A DNA stretch of 40,279 bases from an uncultured Clostridia bacterium (GCA_947589685.1 CANQCN010000009.1:1-40279); one strand, 5' to 3'. Shown: positions 21,161 to 29,960, counted from the stretch's first letter. Numbers and translations are program-made. Notes: generated by a model from the letters alone, not told the origin.

Positions 21161-22213
21161 TCACGGCAGTTGTCTGCCGCCGCCTATTTTTGAAGCTTGC
21201 TCCCATGTTTTGGGACCGACTATGCCGTCGGGATCCAATCCGTTTTCCCGTTGAAAGTCTATTACCGCTTCGCGCGTGGCGTTTCCGAATATCCCGTCTA
21301 TGTTGCCGAGCGGGTAGAGTTTGCTTGTAAGCTTTTGTTGCAAGTAGCGCACATACACGCCGCGATCTCCTTGTCTAACGGTCGGGCGAGGAGGCAGCAC
21401 AAGCAGTGCGCGCCAGGTGTTGACGCCCACAACTCCGTCGGCGGTCAGACCGTTTGCCGATTGAAACTCGGTAACGGCGCGTTGCGTGTTGGGACCGAAC
21501 ACGCCGTCCACCGACAAGCCGTACCCGTTTTGTGACAGTATGTATTGCGTTAAATAGACAAAGTTGCCCGAAGCGCCGCTGCGCAAGGTCGGGTAGTTGT
21601 TGAGATCGCTGCGCGAAAGGTATCTTTCGCCAAGATATTCGCACACGCCGCGGCAGCTTTCCTCCGCGACTTCCGTTTGGTAATCGGGATCCAACATCAG
21701 CTTTGCCTCGTCAAAGTTGGTCATATATCCCGGTTCGACAAGGGCGGAGGGACAGTTGACGCTTTGCAGTACTCCCACGTCGGCAAGAGTAGACACACCG
21801 CGACCGATTTGCGATGTGCCGAGCAAAAGCTTTTCGTAAATTTCTTCCGCAAGAGCGCGGCTGCGGGCGGGTTGCGGATTTTGTTGCGAGTAAAACGCGG
21901 ATATGCCTCGCGCCGAATTGAAACTGTTGCCGCTGCCGAACGCGTTGTAACCAAACGTCACGAGCAGCGTGAGGTTTTGTGCGTTTATGCGCCTCACGCG
22001 CGTGGAAACGGATGTATCCGTGAGTTCGGGCTTTACGTCAAACGCCGCAAAGCCGTTGCGCAGACAGCTTTCGAGAAACTTTATTTTTGTGGGTCTGTTG
22101 AACTGATTTTCGTAAAACGGCACGTTGAGATATGGCATCACGGGGGTGCGCTTTCCCGCCGTGAAAGGGTTTTGTCCGTGTTCGTCATTTCCGCCGATGT
22201 AGTATGTAGCCAC
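21161..22213 (-). CDS. N-acetylmuramoyl-L-alanine amidase with two C-terminal peptidoglycan-binding domains
   Basis: Amidase_3-like region; two PG_binding_1-like units (LTQYILSQNGYGLSVDGVFGPNTQRAVTEFQSANGLTADGVVGVNTW; LQQKLTSKLYPLGNIDGIFGNATREAVIDFQRENGLDPDGIVGPKTW). Confidence 0.88.
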   Translation of the reverse strand: MATYYIGGNDEHGQNPFTAGKRTPVMPYLNVPFYENQFNRPTKIKFLESCLRNGFAAFDVKPELTDTSVSTRVRRINAQNLTLLVTFGYNAFGSGNSFNSARGISAFYSQQNPQPARSRALAEEIYEKLLLGTSQIGRGVSTLADVGVLQSVNCPSALVEPGYMTNFDEAKLMLDPDYQTEVAEESCRGVCEYLGERYLSRSDLNNYPTLRSGASGNFVYLTQYILSQNGYGLSVDGVFGPNTQRAVTEFQSANGLTADGVVGVNTWRALLVLPPRPTVRQGDRGVYVRYLQQKLTSKLYPLGNIDGIFGNATREAVIDFQRENGLDPDGIVGPKTWEQASKIGGGRQLP

Positions 22214-22471
22214 AGCAAATCTCCTTTTTGTTTTCTCATCATTGTATGCGGCGTCTTGGTAAATTGTCCGTTTTCAAAAAAAACAAACGCCGACGGGTAT
22301 TAATATACGAAAGCGCTCGTTAAATTTGCAAACTGCTTGCAACTTTTACCGTTTCGGAGGTTATTTCTTATTCGTTTACAATCAAATTTGACAATGCCTC
22401 CGTATGTTTTTACCTTTCGGCAGGAACGGGCAGCACAAGACGATTTGTTTCGTGAGTAATAGTGTAGTGAA

Positions 22472-22596
22472 GTAAAGGTCAATGGAAAAAAAGATAAATT
22501 TTTACTGCAACACAATGCTAAATTAGTAAAAATATGTAACATATTCTATGTCAGACATAATCAAAAGGTAAAAATTTTTCACCCGTTGACCTTTAC
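22472..22596. repeat. Nested inverted repeats in AT-rich intergenic DNA
   Basis: GTAAAGGTCAATGG (22472-22485)/CCGTTGACCTTTAC (22583-22596), 13/14 match; inner aaatttttac/gtaaaaattt. Confidence 0.7.
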
Positions 22597-22908
22597 GATG
22601 AGCGTGCTGCAATGGGACGGAGAAAGGTAAAAAATACGAAATGGGGTCAAAAAAAGATAGAAAATAAGCAAATTTGAGTAAAACGAAATCTCAACCGAAC
22701 CGACAAGCGGTTCAGTTGAGACTGCAAATGGTTGCGGGGGCGGGATTTGTCTCCGCGTAAGCGGAGTGAGCGAAACGAAGTGAAGCGCTACGTTATTTCA
22801 GTCTATCGTTCCTGTGGACACACAAGGCGACAAGCCAATGAAGCAACGAAAAAGGAAGCGCTTGTTGCACTTCCTTTTCTTTGCGACCCAGAGCGCAGTC
22901 GCCGTTAT

Positions 22909-22986
22909 TGGTTGCGGGGGAGGGATTTGAACCACACGACCTTCGGGTTATGAGCCCGATGAGCTACCGGACTGCTCTACCCCGCG
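22909..22986 (-). tRNA. Initiator tRNA-Met (CAU), CCA encoded
   Basis: Minus strand CGCGGGGTAGAGCAGTCCGGTAGCTCATCGGGCTCATAACCCGAAGGTCGTGTGGTTCAAATCCCTCCCCCGCAACCA; C1-A72 mismatch and GGG..CCC anticodon stem are initiator hallmarks; T arm is atypical. Confidence 0.85.
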
Positions 22987-23613
22987 ATATTGTACATAGC
23001 AAGCAACGGTATTGCTTGAATGCTTGTCTATAATAACGCACTGCGACATTTTTGTCAAGCATTTTACAACACAAAAATGGTAAATAACATCTGAGAATTC
23101 TTTCAAAATTTTATTGACGCGTTGACTTACAGCCGATTCCGTTATATGTAATTTGCGCGCAAGTTGCTTTTGGGGCAGATCGTCGATGAAGCGCAATTTG
23201 AATAGTTCTTTGTCGCTTTCGTCAAGTTTATCAAGCGCCGCACAAAAATCCATCCAAATATCCGCCTTGTCTGTAAACGATTCGACTTTTATGGTATTTG
23301 CCACCTTGTCGATATTTACGGTTTTGTGTCGTCTTTCGCTTTTGTTGTGAGAAAGGGCTGCGTTTTTGGTGATTTTATAAAGCCAATTGTAGCCGTCGCG
23401 CGCGGGATCGAACGACTTGATGCTGACCCCGATGCGACGAAAAACCTCTGCGACGACGTCTTCGTCAGCGTTTTTGTCGTCGAGATACGAACGCGCTATC
23501 AACATCAAGTGACCGCCGATCAAGTCGTACAACTTTTTAAGCGCGTCTGTATCACCGGCTTTTATAGCGGCAAGATATTCGTTTATCTTTTGTTTTAGTT
23601 GCTCATCAAGCAT
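22948..23613 (-). CDS. RNA polymerase sigma factor, ECF/sigma-70-like; ORF runs into tRNA-fMet
   Basis: LMLIARSYLDDKNADEDVVAEVFRRIGVSIKSFDPARDGYNWLYKITKNAALSHNK; KELFKLRFIDDLPQKQLARKLHITESAVSQRVNKILKEF; last residues are translated tRNA. Confidence 0.85.
   Translation of the reverse strand: MLDEQLKQKINEYLAAIKAGDTDALKKLYDLIGGHLMLIARSYLDDKNADEDVVAEVFRRIGVSIKSFDPARDGYNWLYKITKNAALSHNKSERRHKTVNIDKVANTIKVESFTDKADIWMDFCAALDKLDESDKELFKLRFIDDLPQKQLARKLHITESAVSQRVNKILKEFSDVIYHFCVVKCLTKMSQCVIIDKHSSNTVACYVQYRGVEQSGSSSGS
23030..23058 (-). promoter_or_regulatory. Candidate promoter of tRNA-fMet
   Basis: Minus strand TTGACA-N17-TATTAT upstream of the tRNA, inside the sigma-factor ORF tail. Confidence 0.6.
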
Positions 23614-23850
23614 CTTTTGTCCTTGTGCTTGGCAAAAAGTCAAGCAATTTTATTTTTTTGTTGGAATATTATTATAAGATGATTTTGCTCTATTTTTGAT
23701 ATTATTGTGCTGTGGACGCAGTGTTTTTAACCTTAAAACGGGCGTAGTGCAACAAATTTGACCCGTCAACTTGACAATACGGGAGATGTGGTGTAATATA
23801 ATTTTACCGTTTAGCCAACACTATTTGCGGTTTGGCACTTTCGCGAAAGT

Positions 23851-24175
23851 TTATTTTGTCCGACAGAAGCGGACAAAGGCTGTGTTCCAAGAACACAGGC
23901 AACGAAGCGATCCTCAGCCGAGGGCGAAGCCCGAACGCCGACCGCCGGAAGCAACAACAAACTTTGCGGCGGAAAGATACGGCAAACAGTTAAATAATAT
24001 TTTCGTGGAGGATTATTTTGTCCGACAGAAGCGGACAAAGGCTGTGTTCCAAGAACACAAGCAACGAAGCGGTCCTCAGCCGAGGGCGAAGCCCGAACGC
24101 CGACCGCCGGAAGCCTGCAACAAACTTTGCGGCGGCAAGATACTGTAAACAATTAAATAATATTTTCGTGGAGGA
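23851..24175 (+). repeat. 162-163-bp tandem repeat, two copies, immediately 5' of tRNA-Ser
   Basis: ttattttgtccgacagaagcggacaaaggctgtgttccaagaacac..ttaaataatattttcgtggaggatta occurs twice; the unit end overlaps the tRNA 5' end. Confidence 0.92.
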
Positions 24176-24258
24176 TTATCGAAGCGGTCATAACGAGGCG
24201 GTCTTGAAAACCGTTTGGGTGCAAGCCCACGGGGGTTCGAATCCCTCATCCTCCGCCA
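24170..24258 (+). tRNA. tRNA-Ser (UGA), CCA encoded
   Basis: GGAGGAT..ATCCTCC acceptor, anticodon arm cggtctTGAaaaccg, long variable arm, GGTTCGAATCC T-loop, GCCA end. Confidence 0.95.
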
Positions 24259-24270
24259 AAACAGAATAAT

Positions 24271-24308
24271 ACGAACCCGACAGAAAACGTTGGGTTCTTA
24301 TTGTTTTG
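24271..24308 (+). terminator. Probable terminator after tRNA-Ser
   Basis: GAACCC gacagaaaacgtt GGGTTC ttattgtttt. Confidence 0.65.
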
Positions 24309-24395
24309 TGCCCAAGATTGGCTGTTAATGTTCGGGATGAAACAAAAATTTTATACAAAATTGTCAATGTGGGTTAAAAATGGTACAACCAAGTA

Positions 24396-24425
24396 TTGAC
24401 ACGGCGATTTTAATTGAGTTATAAT
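24396..24425 (+). promoter_or_regulatory. Candidate sigma-A promoter
   Basis: TTGACA-N18-TATAAT. Confidence 0.5.
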
Positions 24426-24677
24426 CGATGAAAAAAGTTACATGTGCGATTTTTGCATTTGATAAAATGGATTGTGACCGATTTCAACAGGCGGCGGTGC
24501 AAACAACGGCAACGTATTTTGGAAAAATTTTTGAGCTTTGCAACGGACGCAGTTGTAAATGAATCAATCGACTACGATGTTTTTGTTGCAGAGGGGGCTA
24601 AGCAGCCCATTGAACGATCGGCGTGCGCCATGTTTCGAGAGGTTTCTTCAAAACAATTGAAAAGGAAAAAACATATT

Positions 24678-25229
24678 ATGACAGAATTTGAAAAAATGTT
24701 TGAGTTGGTGGCGCCGCAAAAGTTACAATGTGAAAAAGAAATTTGCGATTGGCAAGACGGCTGGAAACTTGTCTGTTTTGACATTGGTGTTTGTCCGTTG
24801 AACATTGAACTTTGCGGCGCGGAAGGAAAAACGCTTGAAGAAAAGACATACAACATAAAGCTCTTTTTGTCGCCCGGTTCGCAATGCCTCAATGGTGCAA
24901 GCGAAATATTTCGCAATGAAGAGGAATTTTACCGTGAGAGGACAATGAGGACAATGGCTGCGGAATCTATTATTTCAAGTGGAAAATTTTCGCCCACAAA
25001 AGACCCGAACTTTTGTGAAAATTCTTCCGTCATTTTGCAAGCAAAGATCAAAAGCGTAAAAAAAGTAAGTGTTGACGATGTAAATTTGTTGCATATTGTG
25101 CTCAAAATGCAAAACATTGAGTTTGACGCCTTTTTTGAAGAGAACACATTGCCCTTTGCGGAGCCGGGAAATGTAATTTCCTCCGTATTTACGGCAATCG
25201 GCATGCTTGCAGCAGACAGAGACGAGTAG
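24678..25229 (+). CDS. Hypothetical protein
   Basis: ORF MTEFEKMFELVAPQKLQCEKEICDWQDGWKLVCFDIG..; upstream extension to 24444 lacks a good start/RBS. Confidence 0.55.
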   Translation: MTEFEKMFELVAPQKLQCEKEICDWQDGWKLVCFDIGVCPLNIELCGAEGKTLEEKTYNIKLFLSPGSQCLNGASEIFRNEEEFYRERTMRTMAAESIISSGKFSPTKDPNFCENSSVILQAKIKSVKKVSVDDVNLLHIVLKMQNIEFDAFFEENTLPFAEPGNVISSVFTAIGMLAADRDE

Positions 25230-25425
25230 ATGTGGGGCGCAATTATCGGCGATGTGGTGGGCAGTGTTACGAATTTGCCAATATTTACAAAAAGGATTTT
25301 CCGCTTTTCGATCCTTACGGCAAAATAACGACTATCTTTATACGGCGCCGAGAAACAGATTGTACGGTTATTTGGATGAGACACTCGGCACCACGCCTAA
25401 ACCCCAAAAGCTCACTTTGTATTGA
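25230..25425 (+). pseudogene. ADP-ribosylglycohydrolase N-terminal remnant
   Basis: atgtggggcgcaattatcggcgatgtggtgggcagt reads MWGAIIGDVVGS, then after a frameshift YEFANIYKKDFPLF, like the family start M.GAIIGDIVGS.yEf.NiKtKdFpLF. Confidence 0.7.
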
Positions 25426-25734
25426 GTATCCGATGAAGATAAACAGAAGATCATTGAAGAAATAAAACAAGAACTTATTGCCAATAAAGCGCGGCACAAA
25501 TTTGTCGCGCTTTCTGTTGTGTGACAAATTTGACCCATACTTTATGGTAAAATTATTCGGTAAACATAATCCATGGGGCATTCGGGCTGAACAACACATA
25601 AAGCGCACAAAATGTATACGAGAAACGTTGGCAGCACAACGACCACAAAAGGTAATACAATTTTTGGAGCAGCATTGTATGTCAAACAATCTGGCGCCGT
25701 TTGCATTTGATACCTTCACAAAAAGGAGACAAGT

Positions 25735-26647
25735 ATGATAATAAAAAATGGTCGTCTGGTAAACTATGATTACGACGACATAAACAGCGACACGTTGTTT
25801 ATTCCGCAAAATCTGGTCGATCTTGAATATCTCTGTTTTTTTGATGAGTTTGTTATGGATGCGCATTTCAAAAAGATAATTGTAGATCCCGACAACCCGG
25901 TATATGCGGTGCGGAATGGATGTCTTGTGGATGTCCCCAAGAAAACGGTAGTGCTTGCACAAGCAGGTGCAACTATTCCCTCCGACGGAAGCGTCGAGAA
26001 TATAAGAAAGTATGCTTTTTATGAGCACAAGGAATTGTGCGGCACGCTTAACATCCCGGAGGGGATCCGCGAAATCGGTTCGTTTTGCTTTTAGGGAAAC
26101 AGGGATAACAGCCATCAATCTCCCCCAAACACTTTGTGCGCTTGGTTCCTGCATTGTGGATGGCGTCAACGTAGACGAAATTGTCGTACACCCGAACAAC
26201 CCCGTTTTTTATGTTAAAAATGGTTGTTTGCTGACGCGAAAAAAACATCTTGTTTTGGCTACCAAGTGGGCCGCTGTCGAAAGCTGTTGTGTTGTGTCCG
26301 TGGGGGAAGATGTGTTTTGCAAACACAAAACGCCCGCCGAACTTGTCATTCCGAAGGGCGTGGCGTGTATAGGTTACTTTGCGTTTGCCAATGTGCCCTC
26401 CTCGAAACTTGTGTTGCCCTCAACATTGAGTTTTGTCACCAAGTATTCTTTTCAGAACACCTGTTTTGACAGGATTTACCTAAATCAAAATAATCCATTT
26501 GTAAAAAAGATGTGGAAACACGTCTATTTGAGATATGATGGCAAATTGAGGGTTGACAATTTGTTGGGCGAAGAGATTTGTCGTGAAAACGGATTTATTG
26601 TTATACGTCCGCGCAAAGAATGGCGTTGCAAAAAAGAGTGTCAATGA
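25735..26647 (+). pseudogene. BspA-like LRR_5 protein, frameshifted (ORFs 25735-26094 and 26012-26647)
   Basis: IREIGSFCF* in frame 1 continues as RETGITAINLPQTL..VDEIVVHPNNPVFYVKNGCLLTRKKHLVLA in the +1 frame. Confidence 0.75.
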
Positions 26648-26785
26648 AAACAACAATTTCTCGGATAAAGATGTTGTCTATTGGATCGCTTGCCGACAGT
26701 TGTGCAAAAACAGTATAGGCGGCGCAGCGCAATTACGGGAAAAACGAAAAAATAATCAACACGTTCGCTTGTCGAGCGAAAAAAA

Positions 26786-26818
26786 TAGTTGATTTTTACA
26801 TTTTGTTTGTGGTATAAT
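26786..26818 (+). promoter_or_regulatory. Promoter with shared 15-mer TAGTTGATTTTTACA, upstream of the WYL gene
   Basis: TTGATT-N18-TATAAT. Confidence 0.65.
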
Positions 26819-26976
26819 GCGCAAGCTGTTATGAATAAAAAAATCTTTTCAAAACATTCCCACCAACTCATTTTTTACCCACAAATTTTTACAAAATAGG
26901 TGTATTCGCAAAAGCTATAACACTTGTATGGCACGTTTTTTAACGTGTCTTTTACCCATCAGTAAAAGGAGGTACG

Positions 26977-27672
26977 ATGGTAAGTTTGCAATCCAAAAAT
27001 CTTGTTCCGTTGCGTATAATGCAAATTCTTTCCGAACTGAGCGATTCGGAACATTTGCTTACACAATCGGAGATCGTTCGCAGACTCAATGACTACTCCG
27101 TTGCGGTAGATCGCAAAACCGTGCAGCGACAATTGACCAATTTGCAAATAGCCGGGTTTGACATTGTCATTACGCCCAAGGGCTGTTATCTCAATGAGCG
27201 GGATTTTGACAACTCCGAGTTGAAATTATTGATGGATTATGTTTCCGTCGATGTTCAAATACCCGATGCTTATGCAATTGCCCTTGTAAACAAGTTGGCA
27301 AAGCTTGGCGGCAAACACTTTGCCAATCGAGCAAAAAAGCAACTTGTAAGTCCCGCAGGCGAGCGCAGCGACAACAAGGACTTTTTCTACAACATAGATG
27401 TAATTTCCGAAGCGATTGCCGCTAACAGGCGTATAGTCTTCCGTTACACGTCCTCCAAGGACGAGAACCTTCCCACGATCCGCAAAGTCAAGTTTGCTCC
27501 GAAAATGTTTGTGTTCAGGGACGGCTTTTACTGTGTGGTTGGTATTGTGGGGCGTTGCACTTGTCGTTGTTACCGAATCAAAAACATCCGCGACCTACAA
27601 ATGGCGCCGTCGGAAGGACTCAACGTTCGCACCTATCTTGACTCATCCCGTCACGCTCGTTGCAAGGCGTGA
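26977..27672 (+). CDS. WYL-domain transcriptional regulator
   Basis: HTH-like N-term (LTQSEIVRRLNDYSVAVDRKTVQRQLTNLQIAGFDI) and WYL-like core (ISEAIAANRRIVFRYTS..FAPKMFVFRDGFYCVVGIVGRCTCRCYRIKNIRDLQ); RBS aaaggagg. Confidence 0.8.
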   Translation: MVSLQSKNLVPLRIMQILSELSDSEHLLTQSEIVRRLNDYSVAVDRKTVQRQLTNLQIAGFDIVITPKGCYLNERDFDNSELKLLMDYVSVDVQIPDAYAIALVNKLAKLGGKHFANRAKKQLVSPAGERSDNKDFFYNIDVISEAIAANRRIVFRYTSSKDENLPTIRKVKFAPKMFVFRDGFYCVVGIVGRCTCRCYRIKNIRDLQMAPSEGLNVRTYLDSSRHARCKA

Positions 27673-27703
27673 CGCGTGGTGCAAAAATTTATACAAATTA
27701 CCA

Positions 27704-27742
27704 AACAAACTCCCGTCGGAATCATGGCGGGAGATGTTTGTT
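27704..27742 (+). terminator. Terminator after WYL gene
   Basis: ACAAACTCCCG tcggaatcatgg CGGGAGATGTTTGT TGTTTT. Confidence 0.7.
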
Positions 27743-27751
27743 GTTTTAATC

Positions 27752-29212
27752 TTAGGAGGGAATGTCTCTGATGGCGGCCTTGAACAAGTTTTCAAACTTT
27801 GTCTGTTGCGATTCTTCGCTATGACGATTCAGTAATGAAATGATCTGATCGGTCAGTGACTTGTATTGCCAACTTTCCAGATGTCCGTTGAGCTTTTCTT
27901 TTTTTACAAAATCCCTAATTATGCTATATGGAACGATCAAGGTGCTATTTTTTACATCTTCTTTAAGTTTCTGATTGGAAGTATCGCCGTTGTTTTCATA
28001 GCGGGCAGCAAGTTCTTGTTGTAATTTTTTCACATTTGCATCGGGTACAGTGAGCAGAATCAAAATTTTGTTGTCAACGCGTTCTTGCGCCCATTTGTAG
28101 TAATATTCCAGTTGGTTTTTTTCAGGACCGTTTATTCCGCTGTTGATTTTGTTTTCTATTATTACTGCTGTTTTTGTTGTACCTTCGCTCTCTGCAAAAA
28201 TATCAATGCGCCCCGACTGCTGTTTTTCTTTGGACTCATCGACATGCTGTTCTTTTTGGGAATCTTTAGCGTTTGCAGCGGAGGACTTGGTAATCTTTTC
28301 TATTTTCATTGACCAAGCGCCATCCGTTTTCGTATCAAAAAAAGCAAATGCGTTGTAGTCATTTTTAAAGGTGTTATGTGTTTTTAGTTCATTTTTCGAC
28401 TCGTTCAGAAATTCTAAAAACTCATCAAAGCCACAGCGTTTGTCCTTAATTTTGTTTGTGAATAAAGCATAAAAAATATTTGTATAGCATTCTTCGTTAT
28501 CGTCCTTGTTGATTAGATCCAAAAATGTATTTGGCAAATAATCTTCGGAACAATCTGAATTTTCGTCAACAGTGCGCAATTTTTCTTGTTCCCAGATTTC
28601 GTTGTCGGGCTTGATAAATTTTTTGAGTTTATCATACAAATCGAAATTTTCCTCGTTATCAACGTATTTTGAATTTCTAAACTGTCCATTAAGGTGAATT
28701 TCCCATTGATCAGACTGCTGGTTCCGGAAAACGCTTTCATTATCGTCGGTATGTTGGTTATACAAGGATATTTTGGGTATGTGCAGTACCTCGTACCCAC
28801 GAAAAGTTACCATGTAGGTGTTGTCAATATCGTTTTGAAAAATTTTTGCAATGGGTTTTCCGCAGTACTTGATTTCTTCGAGTTTTTGTTGTAAATTTTC
28901 TATGGCATCTTTCTTTTTGACATTTTTTTTATTTAATATATCTCTCAAGAATTGTTCTTTTATTTCAATATATCCATAAATCGGGAAGTTTCGACCATGT
29001 CCCACCAGTAGAACATAATCAACAGTAGCCGTTTTGTTTTTGCCACTTGGACATTGACCGTAGGGAACATTGTAGACATAATGGTTTTTGTCGTCGGCCA
29101 AAAAATAATCAATAATCTCGTGCGAAACATTGCCGTCTTTGTCTTTCCATGATCCCTCAAAGACGCGGTTAATCAAAATTACATGACGGCCATCTTTATT
29201 TTGTGTACACAT
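27752..29212 (-). CDS. PD-(D/E)XK nuclease superfamily protein
   Basis: GRIDIFAESEGTTKTAVIIENKINSGINGPEKNQLEYYYKW resembles a D-(x)n-ExK core of PDDEXK families. Confidence 0.75.
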   Translation of the reverse strand: MCTQNKDGRHVILINRVFEGSWKDKDGNVSHEIIDYFLADDKNHYVYNVPYGQCPSGKNKTATVDYVLLVGHGRNFPIYGYIEIKEQFLRDILNKKNVKKKDAIENLQQKLEEIKYCGKPIAKIFQNDIDNTYMVTFRGYEVLHIPKISLYNQHTDDNESVFRNQQSDQWEIHLNGQFRNSKYVDNEENFDLYDKLKKFIKPDNEIWEQEKLRTVDENSDCSEDYLPNTFLDLINKDDNEECYTNIFYALFTNKIKDKRCGFDEFLEFLNESKNELKTHNTFKNDYNAFAFFDTKTDGAWSMKIEKITKSSAANAKDSQKEQHVDESKEKQQSGRIDIFAESEGTTKTAVIIENKINSGINGPEKNQLEYYYKWAQERVDNKILILLTVPDANVKKLQQELAARYENNGDTSNQKLKEDVKNSTLIVPYSIIRDFVKKEKLNGHLESWQYKSLTDQIISLLNRHSEESQQTKFENLFKAAIRDIPS

Positions 29213-29435
29213 TCTCTTTCTCCTTTGTGTTGTTTTATCTTTATTATATCAAGGTGTAAAAAAAAGTCAATAAAGAAGTTTTGCAATGCAATGTTTCTGA
29301 GCTAAGGTCATGCAGAAACAGCGACTATTATTTTTCCGTGGTTGTTTGAAGCGGAACAGATTACGGAGCGGATGAAAGACAGAACATGGGAAGAAATTGA
29401 CAGTAAGTAAAAAAGTAAAGAATAACAAAAAAGGG

Positions 29436-29464
29436 CTGTCGCAAGCGAAATCTACTTGCGACAG
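29436..29464. terminator. Hairpin, probable terminator
   Basis: CTGTCGCAAG cgaaatcta CTTGCGACAG. Confidence 0.65.
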
Positions 29465-29481
29465 TCTTTGTTGTTGGCAAG

Positions 29482-29790
29482 CTATGTAAGTTTCCTTTTG
29501 ATTTTTTGCAACAGCTCGCCAATATCGGTGAGGGTCACGTTGGCGCGTGCAAGACTTTTCAACAAAGCGACAAGGAATTTGGCAACAACAGGTTCCTTGA
29601 CGCATTTCTCAAACTTTTTCATATCAAAATCTTCGCCGAGATATGCATCATTGAGGCAAGCATCCAATTCCTCTTGAACAACTCGTTGTTCTGCCTCCGC
29701 TTCGGCATTGATGAACTCGTCAATCGTAAGCTCATCCGCATTTAAATTTATTTCTCTCATCAACATACGTATTGCCCCTTTTAACGACAA
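29482..29790 (-). CDS. Hypothetical small helical protein
   Basis: MREINLNADELTIDEFINAEAEAEQRVVQEELDACLNDAYLG..; start uncertain. Confidence 0.55.
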   Translation of the reverse strand: MSLKGAIRMLMREINLNADELTIDEFINAEAEAEQRVVQEELDACLNDAYLGEDFDMKKFEKCVKEPVVAKFLVALLKSLARANVTLTDIGELLQKIKRKLT

Positions 29791-29960
29791 ACCAAAATGT
29801 GACCTTTGTCATCATAGACGGAAACTCTCCCGCTTGAAGAAATTACCGTTACCGACGTGCTTGTGTAACCTTGCAAATTGCCGGACTTGACAAAGAGCAG
29901 ATGATTGTTTTGGTCGTATACCTTCACCGAACCGCCGCTTTCCAATGCATAAGAAATCAT
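29781..29960 (-). CDS. Small beta-rich protein, hypothetical
   Basis: MISYALESGGSVKVYDQNNHLLFVKSGNLQGYTSTSVTVISSSGRVSVYDDKGHILVCR; aaaggag RBS. Confidence 0.6.
   Translation of the reverse strand: MISYALESGGSVKVYDQNNHLLFVKSGNLQGYTSTSVTVISSSGRVSVYDDKGHILVCR

Noticed and set aside
23851-24175. CRISPR array
   Set aside because: Only two long (162 bp) tandem units with no spacer/repeat structure; no cas genes in the window.
23771-24269. ORFs of 125, 113 and 83 aa over the tandem repeat and tRNA-Ser
   Set aside because: Translations of the 162-bp repeat and of the tRNA.
24428-24559. Short ORF MKKVTCAIFAFDKMDCDRFQQ.. right after the -10 box
   Set aside because: Start codon only 2 nt after TATAAT and no RBS; more likely non-coding or a remnant.
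29267-29400. Possible coding remnant (TATIIFPWLFEAEQITERMKDRTWEEIDSK) on the plus strand
   Set aside because: Short open frame with plausible composition, but I cannot assign it to a family.
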